From positions 1,612,001 through 1,676,000 of the forward strand of contig OU015665.1 of the NCBI GenBank assembly GCA_907165275.2: DNA of 64,000 bases, read 5' to 3'. The position numbers and the translations under genes were made by a program. A model generated the notes under the pieces. It worked only from the letters and a program-made list of their open reading frames with translations, was not told the DNA's origin and ran no database searches. The DNA is from Zygaena filipendulae (taxonomy: Eukaryota; Arthropoda; Insecta; Lepidoptera; Zygaenidae). Below are positions 37,601 to 49,700 of this stretch, piece by piece (the first letter of the stretch is position 1; the number at the start of each line of letters is the position of its first letter).

Positions 37601-39461
37601 CGCGCTAAGGTCATATCTACCTCCTTTAATACTTTAATATCATTGACAATAGCTAAAAAGTCTTCTAAGATATAAAAACAAAAAAAAAAAAAAAATTATT
37701 ACTAATTTTTTTAAATAATATTTACAAAGTAGTTTTTTTGTTTATAATACTGCTGCAGTTCTCCAAATAATAATATAAAAGGTTGAAAACCGCCAAATTT
37801 AATTTTTTCGTTGTAAAGTTTTTATTTTAGTAAAGGCAATTTTTATGTTGATTTCTTAGCTAATAACAATCTCAAAATTATCGAAAGGTTAAGAGCGGAC
37901 TTACGCTACATTTTCACTTACCTATCTAATAAAAATTAATAACACAAAAATACAGAAATCTTAAAGCAAACGTGTAACCTGAGCAAAGTTGTTTCACAGA
38001 AACAAATTAGACAATAATTTTTTATACATTCATTAGTACCTATAAACTCAGGCGTACCATAATTTAGTTCGTGAGTTTAAAGGTAAAGTAGTAAAGATTC
38101 ACTCGAATCACATTTGAAGAGTTTTACAAGTGGTTACAGCTCAATAGAGCATTTTTGTTTTTGTTCTTCTTCTGTAATAATGGTGTCTATAATAATAATT
38201 TGCCACCGATAATGTTTCTTAGTAGATAAAAAAAACTCCCTTCATCTAATGGCGAAACGCCAATGACAAAAGTCTAATGTATCGTGATTCGTGTCACATC
38301 AAAAGCGTGGCAATTTTCAAATTATTGTTTGTTTGTGAAATCATTGAACCGATTCTAAACACCTATAAAAAAGGAAAATTTTAATTAAAAATCGAATATA
38401 ATTAAAAAAAAAATAAAGAAATTGTATATCTAAACTTATTGCTCCTCACATACATTAGGACTCGTAAACCACAGATTAACATAGAATATTGTCCTAATAA
38501 AACTTTGAAAAGTACCAAATGATGAAATGACACAGTTTATTAGACAAACTCTATTTAACGATGATTTGCTCCGGCGACATTTTAAAGCGAACTGAATGAG
38601 CTGCGCCCGCGAGGTGCAAAATTTGCTCGACAAACTGATTCATGATTGGGAAAACTCGCGTCATATTATTATCTATGTATGTCTGCGAATGGTTTATGTA
38701 TTTAAAAATAACAAAACAAACATCGCGAGCAAAACACTGTTGATATTTTAGGTTTAGGAATTAGGTACGAATGAAAAATACTAAAAAAAAAAAAAAAAAA
38801 CTGTTTCGTAACATACTTTCATAAGAATGTTTTTTTTTTTTAAATTTTGTTACATACATATAAGGACCACTCATATGCTACGGGGCAATTCAACATTTAA
38901 CATTCTTCTTTAATTTTCGAACTTGGTCCTTCCCGGACCGTAACCTAATTACATAGACTAAACAATATTTAACATTAACAATAAAACAATGTTGGTCAAT
39001 CAAGATTAAATTTTTAGTTTTTACACAATAAATAACAAAGGGCTAACACATTATTAGAGCTAACAAGATATTTTTTTCGTAATTGACACAAGACAAGTAT
39101 AGATTAATTAACAAATTTAAAAGTTAAAATTTGACTACTGCATAAAAATGTAATTTAAATAAAATAAAAAAAAAAAAAACGATTCTCTTTCACATTAATT
39201 TTTTTTTTAATTAAATTTTAATTACAACAATTCAGCGCTTTAGTAAGCAAAGAGGCAAAGGTTCAATCGAAGCATGTGTAACGAGGAAAAATAGATTTAT
39301 CATCATTAAAGATTTCATCTTAGGCACCATTGTTCCTTGATCCATACCAACCTTACTACACTATGTACGAAAAGACCGTACCCGGGCAAAGTGCTTATAA
39401 AAATGGATTCTAAGAAATCAAACCAAGCATAATAAATTTTATGATGTGTATTTGAACGCTT

Positions 39462-39710
39462 TTTCTAATAAGGTGTCCAGTCCGTCCGTCCGTCAGTATT
39501 GTCGATTATAGCCGGGCATTCTGAGGCATGCTTTCTATAATTTTTTTGTAATTTTTCCGCGTAGTCGCAGGACAATGACCTCCATATTTCTTTTATATTA
39601 GGACTCAACTGGCGGTGTGGGTACTTTTCCCACGCAACTTTAGCTTTATCAGTGCCCAAACATTTTCTATGGGGTTCGCGTGTGGTGACTTGAGGGAGAA
39701 AAAGTGAGTG
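39462..39710 (-). pseudogene. Tc1/mariner transposase C-terminal relic
   Basis: On the minus strand SLKSPHANPIENVWALIKLK occurs, the end of the DDE catalytic domain around the last acidic residue ('SPDLNPIEN.W' in Tc1 elements). After a frameshift near 39630 follow SPNIKEIWRSLSCDYAEKLQ and ECPAIIDNTDGRTDW, like the Tc1 tail. The rest of the transposase is not seen. Decayed. Confidence 0.65.
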
Positions 39711-40313
39711 ACGTGCTCTCTCTCCGAAAGTCGTGAGCGCACTGAGTTTGAATGTCTAAACGCATCTTAGGCATAAAACCACTTTACGTGTTAGTTACAA
39801 CCATTTTTAATACGAAACTGAATTTTTTTAGAACACTCACCCCGGGTACGTTCTTTTAAAACCATGTTAAATTCTACGCTAGAAACACTAATGCAATTCC
39901 TTTAGGAACTATAACGTCAGCGATGTGCAAAGTACGTATCATGAAATTCATTAGAAAAATTTGCTTGTGAATTGTTTTTTAACGTCTGATGAAATTTATA
40001 AATTTTTGATATAAGTAATTTTTTTAGTGATAAATAAAAAAAAAAAATTCCAAGTCTGAAATCATTGCATCTCTTAAATGTTTTTTTTTTGTTGTGTGAA
40101 TTAAAATGTGATACTATTTTTATCGTCTACGATTAGTAATTACATATCTAATTATTAGTTTCACTATTTATAACATCCTAGCTACCTTATTAACAAATTA
40201 TTATTCGTACTTTAATGATTTCAAGGCAATGTTATGTGAAGCATTTATTTTATTATTTTATTTAGTATTTTATCGATTAAATTCAAAATTTCATGAGTTA
40301 GTACAAAAACACT

Positions 40314-40319
40314 TTTATT
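40314..40319 (-). terminator. Candidate polyadenylation signal for ZUP1
   Basis: AATAAA on the minus strand about 350 nt past the stop. Further AATAAA hexamers occur in the TTTATT-rich stretch at 40245-40270. Confidence 0.35.
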
Positions 40320-40665
40320 GAGTTTCTCGTCCTGATTATAAAACGAATAAATACAGATTAATCCTTGTCGTTGTTAATATTCATTATTAATTTTATAGGA
40401 AATTGACTAAATTATTAATTATTAATTTTATGTGATTTTAATTGACAAAAATCAAAGATGAGGTAGAATGTTCAAAACGGATATTGTGAATGAGTTACGG
40501 TAATACCTATACTGGTCTAGAGTGGACTAGCGCGTTACGAACTATGCGGCCAAAAGGCTCGACTCCGGGGCCGCGAGAATGATTTAAAAATAAATAACTT
40601 GAACATTGTTTGTGGATAAGCTCACGCGGCGGGCGCGTCGCGGGGGACTGCCCCGTTCCCGTATC

Positions 40666-40701
40666 CTATGGAATGCGCACCGACTGCAACACTTTGCTGG
40701 C
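40666..40701 (-). CDS. ZUP1: ZUP1 terminal exon 15 (11 codons)
   Basis: A strong acceptor (cgtttgcag) is followed by ASKVLQSVRIP and TAG. This closely resembles the human ZUP1 C-terminus (AS-x-V...-IP-stop), and the phase fits exon 14, so it is preferred to the unspliced read-through. Confidence 0.85.
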   Translation of the reverse strand, partial: ASKVLQSVRIP

Positions 40702-43700
40702 CTGCAAACGAGTAATAAATTTATCATTGTCAGCTTTATTAATGTACTAGCTGTGTCCCGCGGTTTCACCCGCGGTAAAATAGAGTTCCCGCGGGAATTC
40801 CGGGATAAAAAGTACTCTGTGTTAATCTGATGTATAAACTATATTATTGTCAAGTTTCATTTAAATCCATTCAGTAGTTTTTGCACGAAAGAGTAACAAA
40901 CATCCATCCATCTATCCATACATACATACGTCATACTTACAAACTTTCGCATTTATAATATGAGTAGGATTGTTGGGGCACAGGGGAAAAACCGCATCAA
41001 AATCGGTTCAGCCAAACGCGAGATACCCGTGCACAAACATACATACATACTGATCAAACTGAGAACCTCCTTTTTTAAGTAGGTTAAAAATAGACAACTA
41101 TTTCTCAACCCCAGAAAACTCTAGATTCATATGCTACCTAGATTTTGAACGCAGTAAACAAGTACAAGTAAAGAATACTAATTACTACGCAAAGAACCGA
41201 CACTGTCCGCCCCCGTAAGTTTTTTCTTTTTCTTGCCACACCACACCACACCGCATCGCAGCGGCGTCTAGAGGCGATAGCTGTGAAGGCTGTTGCTGCT
41301 GTGCGTGTGTCAGGTACAGTAACAACTTGAATGTGTCCCCGCCGCCCGCGCCCACACGCCCACTCTCGCCCACGCCGCACTCGCGCCCACGCGCCCACCC
41401 CGCACTCGCGCCCACGCGCCCAACCCGCACTCGCGCCCACCTCGTACTCGGCGTCGCTGGCCACGACCCCGGTGACGCAGAGCAGCTGGTACTGGCGCGC
41501 CCGCAGCGCCGCCGCGCCGCGCCGCAGCAGCCGCAGCGCCGCGCCGCACGACGCCGCGCTGCCGCACACCACTTGCCGCACCTGCACGCAACCACTCACC
41601 TAACGTAGTCCCAAGGGCACATCTATAGACCACAGTTTTAACCCGAAAATGACAGGCTTCATCGGGTTTAATCCATCAATAGTCACGCCCCAGTAAAGGT
41701 TCCAGTAACCAACCAACCAGTTCCAAAGTAGGAACTATTTGCTCTAATTTCAAATTTGTTTCAATTTTTAACATTGCTTTTGTCACTCACCTGTGCGGGC
41801 GAGTGTGAGGGATCCAACACCAGCAGCGTCGCCTTGCCGTCCTTGTGTTTTTCGTAACCTATAATTGTTCTAGAATGACCTGAAACGACTTACATTAATC
41901 AGACACGAACAATTTGTTTATTTACTTCTATCTTTTCATGATATGAGTGTAGACGTATAATAGGTAGTCGCTCATGGCGTGTTTATAATAATATGTAGTA
42001 TATACCACATTTGCTTGGTATCTACGACAAGCTTAAAGCTTAGTGTGGGAACAAGTAGATCTTTGTGTTGTGAAGTGGATTATTATTATTATTCCCCTTT
42101 ATGTTAATCTGACGCGCTCTAGTAACTCTAAAAATCCTCTCTCGAACTCCCCTACTATTATGCTTACTGCGCTAATTACGCTAGAACGACTGAACGGAAC
42201 TGGATGGAATTTGGCACAGAAATTTACAAACTTTTATCCCGAATTTCCCGCGAAATTAACGCAAGCGGGAACAGCTAGTTACGAATAAATATATCAATAT
42301 AAATAAATATTAACCCTGGTGCTGCAGATAGAGGGGCGCCTTGAACTGGTCGGGGCGGTCGCGGAAGTAGCGCAGCACCCAGTCGAACAGCGCCGGGTGC
42401 CCGCCGTCCGCGCCCGTCGGCTTGTGGAAGTCGATCAGCTCGCATCTGCACGCCGCACGCACGCGTCACGCACGTCGTACATACGTACACATACGTACAC
42501 ATACGTACACATACGTCACACAGTACATGTACACACACTTCACACATACAAGCACGCAACACAGCATCGCAATTTTTAATCGACAGCGGTTGAATTGTTT
42601 TATATTGTTTGCAACTTTGCAATGAAGGTTTTTGCAATTTTACGGTGGTGACATATTATACGAATCGTTCATCGTGTGTTTTTTATAACACTGCGATCAA
42701 AACCGCGTCAGTTTCGGAATTCCCGCAGGAACTCCAAAGTTGCCTAAGTCCTTTGAAACATTCTTACAAATAAATTGCTTCTGCTTGTATTGCACGGTTC
42801 AGACTTGCTATAGTGTTTGTTTGAAGACTAAGTAAGTTCATTAAAACTTTGTTTCGATATAGGTGTTTTTTAACCGACTTTGCCAAAATGGCACGGTGGG
42901 AGTGAGACATTTTTGTGTAATAACTTCATTTCTTTAATATGGACAGCCCGTTTAATCGGAGCTCTCTCAACCCCGAAGTCCTGACCGGAAACGAGAGAAG
43001 TCTGCCTCGGCCCCTTCTGTGACTGTCTCGACTGCTGAGATTCAAAGCTGGCTCAGCGCTATCGAACGTGGCTTGGAAGAATTGTGCGCTATTTCCGACA
43101 GTGGAAAGCTGAATTCTGAACAAAAACTGAAAATTTCCAACATATGTAGAAATGTAATGGGTGGTGTCGCGCAGATGGTTACCATATCAGTCGGTGAAGC
43201 AAAAACTTATATCAGCCCATTCTCAGATCGAGGTTTTAAATAGAGATATGAACATTGGCGACAAACTTCAAGAACTCACAAATGTTGTGCAGAAATCTAC
43301 ATATTTTATGAGTCCGCAAACCCCTAAAGAGTCATTCGCAGAAATCCTTAAGGAAGGGTAAAGAACCTCTTGTTTGCCCTCCTAGCACGGCAAGCATTGC
43401 TATTTACCCTGAAGATAAAGGACAGTCAAGCGAACAGACTAAGAGAATAGTGCAAAATATTATTAAGCCCGAAAAATTGAAATTACACATCCGTGGTTTG
43501 TGGAAAATTAAAAACGGCGGTGTTGTTATTAGTTCAGAACGAAAAGATGATCTTGAAAAATTGAAAAAATCTGAACAACTCACTTCATCTGGTCTAAAAA
43601 TCGCAGATACCACCAAAAAGAAGCCTAAAATAATACTCTTGGGTGTACCTTCTGACACTTCAGAACGAGATGTATTCGATTATCTGTTTGAACAAAACAT

Positions 43701-46700
43701 CGCTGATAAACATAAGACCATGGACCACGAAAAGTTTATAAACTCAATAAGACTAAGTCACAAGTCCGGAAAAAGGGACGGCCCATACTGCAATTATATT
43801 TTAGAAGTAACAGCTGAATTAAGAAAAATTCTGCTAGCACAGGATCGCATATATATAAACTGGAACTCCTGCCCAGTAAAAGATTACACTCTTGTAACGC
43901 GTTGTTACAACTGTCAGCAATATGGGCACTCAGCAAAGTATTGTCAGGCTTCTACTCCAATTTGTAGTCATTGTGGAAGCCCTGGACACACCATCAAGGA
44001 ATGTTCCCTACGGACTCAACCTGCGAAATGTGCAACATGTCTGCACTTCAAAAAGCCAAGCTCTCATAGGACGGGGGACGAAAAATGCCCAGCTAGACAA
44101 AATGCTGAAGACCGTTATATTCGTTCAACTGATTATGAGGGCGCCTAGAGCGCCGCTTTATAGTATACTTGTGGACACAGTCTTTATGGATCGTTTCAAT
44201 TATGTACGCAAGGAACTTGAGAACTTTGGGAATTCAAAATCATACCTGTGCTCTCCCAGTGAAGCCTGCTCAATGATAGGCAATCAACTTAAAAAAATAA
44301 ATATATTTCAAATGAATATTCGTAGCATAAGTCGTAATTTCAATGAACTGTCAGTCTTATTAGCAGAATTAAAGCTTACTGTTGACATTATAATCCTTTC
44401 TGAGTGTTGGTTGAGCAAAGCGTCTTACATACCATCAATTTTAGATTACAGGTCTTTTTCAACAAATGTAAACAAAAACCAAAATGATGGCGTTGTGATT
44501 TGTGTTAGGAATGACTTAGAGTGTGAAATTGAATATCCTTCTTTTAGTGAAGGAACTGTCTTGATTTGCAAACTTAAGAACGACCTTGCTGTTGTTGCGG
44601 TTTACCGTTCCCCGTCCTATGCGGGTACAGATCTTTTTGTAAATAGCTTATGCGAAGTTCTTACTAATCTGTCTCCAATCAAGTCAGTGGCTATTCTTGG
44701 TGATATTAATATAGATATTTTTCCCGGAAATACCTCGGGTGCCGCCAATGACTACCTTAACATGTTAGCGTCACAGGGATACCTATCTACGCATTTTTGG
44801 CAACCCATGGTAAAACGTGCTATGACCATGTCATCTTGAAGTCGCAACTAGCATCTAAAACTTTAGTAATAAATTCCACAGTAACGGATCATTATTCTAC
44901 CATCTTATGTATTTGTCAGCCTGTACTTCGTAACGTAACCATCTCCCACAAAAAATACATTAACTATGAGTCTATTAACAATGACCTCAAACAAATAAAT
45001 TTAAACGAATTTTCTATTATAAATGACCCGAATGCTTATGCTGATCTACTCATAACAAAAGTAACAGAAATTATAAATAAGAACACTAGAACAATAAAAA
45101 TCTCAAATAGAAAACGAAGGTTAAAACCTTGGATTACACCCGGTCTTTTGAAGTGTATTCGAAATCGTGATAAACTTCACTTAAAATCTAAAAAAGAACC
45201 TGAAAATAAAACACTAAGATTAATTTATACGCGGTATCGAAATTTCTGCCATAACTTGCTTCACAAATTAAAAACTAATTATGACTCAGAGATGTTTGAG
45301 AGGGCCGGCAAAGATCCAAAGGCTACCTGGAAAGCAGTCAAAACTGTCGCTCACATGACAAATAAATCCACGACATCGGATGAACTGTTAGGAGTCTCCG
45401 ACGGCCCTATAGCTTCCGTAAACCATGTAAATAAGTTTTTTGCAACGATTGGAGAATCACTCGCTAAGGACATTATTGAATCGGGCGCACCCCAATCATT
45501 TCCCCCTCAAATATATCCTGAGCCCTCTCACACAAACTCACTGGTCTTACTCGAAGCGGATAAAACAGAAATTGAATCAATAATTATGAACCTTAAAGAC
45601 TGCGCTGATGGTTGGGACAGCGTCTCGGTCCGTCTTGTGAAGGCTGCTGGGGACATTATAGTTCCCTTGATGACGGAGCTCTGTAACCTCTGTATTCATG
45701 TTGGTATGTTCCCTAGAGCTTTCAAGCGGGCTCTTGTACATCCTATTTATAAGGGAGCAGGTGATCGAAGTAGTGTGGAAAATTATCGACCTATATCGGT
45801 CCTCAGTATTTTCTCTAAGGTTCTGGAGAAGGTTCTGAACAGACGATTATTAAATTATATTGAACACGAAAGGATTCTCTCGGATAATCAATATGGTTTT
45901 CGAAAATGTAAATCCACTGAGGATGCAGTACTTCGTCTGACTGAAACGGTTTCCGGAACTTTGGACAAGAAAAATAAATGTGTTGGAATCTTTTTGGATC
46001 TTAAAAAAGCATTCGATACGGTTTCGGTCCCCCTCCTAATAAAAAAGTTAGAGGATATTGGTGTGAGAGGTGTGTCACTTGAGTTGTTTTCGGATTACCT
46101 GGCTGACAGGTCTGTTAAAATTAAGGATGCTATGAGCGAGCCCACGCGTCTTTCTTTTGGTGTTCCGCAGGGTAGTGTTCTGGGGCCGACTCTGTTCCTG
46201 ATCTACATAAACCAGCTGTGTCAACTTCGCCATCCTGGTTGCACTGTGATTTCTTATGCGGATGACACTGTCTTGCTCGTGGAGGGCCGAGATTGGCCTG
46301 AAGTTCAGAGTAGGGCGGAGGTCATTTTTTATTGGATATCTGCTTGGCTTCGCAAAAATCTTCTCACTTTAAACTTATCCAAGACATCTTACGTCACTTT
46401 CTCTATAATCCCTAACACCATTCCATCTCATGATTCTTTTCACATCAGAGCTCACACTTGTCTTGAAGCCTTTGATGCCTGCTCGTGCTCCCCACTCTTA
46501 AGATCGTCAAACGTCAAATACTTAGGAGTACTTATCGATGAAACTCTCTCATGGCACAATCATATAGAGTCTGTTACATCCCGCACGCGTAAACTTATGT
46601 ACGTTTTCAAGTTATTGCGAAACTCAGCTCAGCCACCTATCTTGAAAATGGTGTACTATGCTCTGGCTCAGTCAGTGCTCTCTTACTGTATCACTGCTTG

Positions 46701-49700
46701 GGGAGGGGCTCCGAAGACAACTCTGTTACAGCTTGAGAGGGCGCAGCGTGCGGTTATAAAAGTAATTGGCAAGAAACACTTCCGACATCCTACAGAAAGT
46801 CTGTATGCAGAATACGAGGTCCTCACAATCCGACAGTTGTTTATTTTGCTTGCTATATTACGTACCCATGATACACTTGCTTTTGACCCATTGCTCTTGT
46901 CTTCGACACGTAGAAAGGACATTGTATGTGAAGGAGTTGCACATAGAACTGCTTTTGCGGCCCGCCAGTGCTATGTCTTAGGCCCAAGATTATACAACAG
47001 AGCAAGTCAATACTTAAATTTGTACCCAAAGAACAGATATGAATGTAAGAGAACTGTCACTGATTGGCTGCAGCTATTAAATTACGGTGAATCTGAAAAC
47101 TTATTACAAGTACTGGTCTAGTGGGATGGGGGCGTGCGGACCGCAACACACTAATGGCCTGTAGTTTGATATTAATACTTTAAAGTGCATTTTCTTTTAT
47201 TAGTAATAGTTAAATTTTGAACTTTTTTACTTAATAATGTAAGTTAAGGGCCTGGTGACCTATAACACGGGCTCTCTCCGAACCTAGTATAGGCGCCAGG
47301 CTCACAATTAAGATTATATTATCGTTGTTTTAAGCCTCAATATGTATATACTTATTTCTGTTTTTCGTCATTGCAATAAATTATTATTATTATTATTATT
47401 ATTATTTACTCCTTATAAATTCAGTCCTGTCAAAATCGGTCCAAATGTTTCGGAGATTATCCTGACAATAATAACACAAAAAAAAAATTATCCAAGTTAT
47501 ATGTGATCACAAATGACAATAAAGTGAATGGGCTAGAATATATTTCGATATGATACAAATGAAATATAATGTATTATACTTACTTTATCCTAAGCGAGGA
47601 CAGCACGGTGACCACTTCGCAGGCCCCGATCCACTTCCTGGTGTTGTGCAGCTTGCAGCCGAGCTGCTCGGATCCCTGCGGGTTGGCCAGTTACAATTTA
47701 GAAAGTTTAATAGGTAACCAAAGCTGAAATGAGGATAGCCCCCTTAGCCAGGTTGGCAATCTTCAATCGTTATCGCTATAGAAAACTAAGGAAGTTATCG
47801 TCATGTCACGTGGTCACGCAAAATTGGACAACTGGACGATTTTTCGTAATCAGGTGTGCGTTCCGTGGGTTTGGGCGCAGTTGTTCGGTTAAAATTCCAC
47901 TCGTTTGAGTTGCGCAACCAAGCCACAGAACGATCAAGTGGTTTTTATAACCTCAAAATATTTGAAATTTCAGGCGCCATTTGTTTTTTCTCAACTCACA
48001 TTGCAAATAAGACTGTTTTACATCCAATTATAAACTTTTTGTAACTACGACACCTCCCCTTTTGTTCGTAAGAACTCCGATTGATTTCTTTTTCGACGAA
48101 TCTGGTTTTTGGCGCAAACTTTGACACTTCTTGAACAATACATAGCTGTCAGAGTGAAAATCAACTTGCTTAGCTAAATGGGGCTGTTTTTATTTGCTCG
48201 TTCCTGCGTCACCCTTATTTAGTCAAGTCAGGAGGGGGGGGGGGGTGGGGGGGGGGTGGTTGATACTGTCCGACATACACCCTGCAGCGACACCGCACAC
48301 CGCGAACACCTTTAGGCTCGCCGCTACAGCGCGACGTTTTTACTCCCATACGTACAGTGCAATAAAGAACTTCGTGCTAATAATAGTTATTTGTGCAACA
48401 AGAGAGCAAAGTCATTTTTTGCTGCGAGTGCTGATTTTGAATCCTGAGTGTGGCGAGGGATTCAAAGGCACGAGATGCAAAAAACTTTGCTCTCGTGTAA
48501 CACACATAACTTTTCACTTCAGCAGCGAGAACACTTTAGGAGATAATAGTTATTTACAGGTTAAATATCAGTTTAATAAGTTAAAAAATTCAATGAATTA
48601 CATTAAAAGACATAATTATCTTTTTGCTAAATTTCTTTAGTTAGTACAAATTTCCGAACGTGTTTGTCTTTGAGGTCGAATTCAAAATCGAAACTCCGAA
48701 AGGGCTGGTCTTTGTCTCTCCCTTTTTTCTAATGGCGGGAAAGAATATAGAGTGTAAATGATTCGATTTTGCTCACTGATTTCAGGCAGTAAAACCTACA
48801 TGTTTAAGCTACTGAAGTGAAAAAATAAATAAAATGAACACGGCTAGTAATAAACATCAGTGGGCACCTGCGTGTCGAAGCCCATCCGCCAGGCGCGCTC
48901 GACGAGCTGCTGCAGGCGCGGGATGGAGGGCACGCCGTCCGCGTCGCGCTCGCGCTCGTCGCACACGCCGCCCAGCAGCGCGCCGTACGGCGGGTGCCGC
49001 GCCAGCGACGACAGCACCATCTGCATGTTCCTGCGGCACACGCGCCCGCGCCGTGTATCGACTATACAACGTGTTCATGAATTAACTGAAAACCTGATAC
49101 ACCCCATTTAAAAAAATAAACAATAATATGATTTAAATATATTTTATGTCAAAAAAGTTTATACATTAAAAGTTATTCAACATTAGTTTGGAGGTGACCT
49201 ATCTACGAAATTCCAAGCGCTTCGCCCGCGCCTACCGGTTCGATTTTTTTTGCTGCGGGCGGCGTACGCGCCTAATATTGTATTAAAAATAATTTAGACA
49301 TGGGCTGGTAAAAATGAAAAAATATAACCTATATTAAAACATAGTGCGATCGATTCGCTAGTTGATTCTGAGCAAACTACTTTCTAGTTTTCAGTTAATT
49401 CATTAACACGTTGTATAAGATGTGGCAAAATTAGCTGCGAATATTTACAACGCCGAAAGTATACGTTATAACAAACAGGATAAGATAATTTTTGTAGTAA
49501 GTAAATAATGTACGGATATTTCAATGGGCATGTTGACTATTTTTTTTTTAGTCCGTCTTGTAGATAAGTATAAAAAAATAACACACGTTTTTTTTTTTTT
49601 ACGTAATCAAAAAATAACGGCGATACATCAAGTTGAAATTTCGCGTGACGTCACTATCAGGACAGTTTGTATGGCGGTTTTAGCGGTTAGTGACGTCACG

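Larger units (their letters stand above)
31889..40665. other. Intergenic/3' flanking region between convergent genes; no gene seen
   Basis: AT-rich. No exon-like GC-rich segments with splice sites, no long ORF, and no family A repeat. It contains a TIR element at 34276, the Tc1 relic at 39462, and several A- or T-runs (37680, 38790, 39170). Part is presumably the 3'UTR of one or both genes. Confidence 0.6.
42895..47407 (+). mobile_element. Jockey-type non-LTR retrotransposon (LINE), frameshifted, antisense in ZUP1 intron 11
   Basis: About 4.5 kb. It runs from a 5' region with an ATG at 42939, through a gag-like ORF1 with zinc knuckles, then ORF2 with endonuclease and reverse transcriptase, to a 3'UTR with an (ATT)n tail at 47379-47407. 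There is no RNase H after the RT. The ORF1 stop (44146-44148) overlaps the ORF2 ATG (44135), a Jockey-like arrangement. Several frameshifts in ORF1 and one in ORF2 make it unable to move by itself, yet long stretches remain open, so insertion is fairly recent. Exact ends and target duplication were not resolved. Confidence 0.9.

Noticed and set aside
41327..41633. Several open frames on both strands of a GC-rich region
   Set aside because: Shadow frames of ZUP1 exon 14 and the adjacent minisatellite.
48194..48640. 148-codon open frame
   Set aside because: Runs through the G-rich tract and an inverted-repeat element; poly-Gly and no domain.
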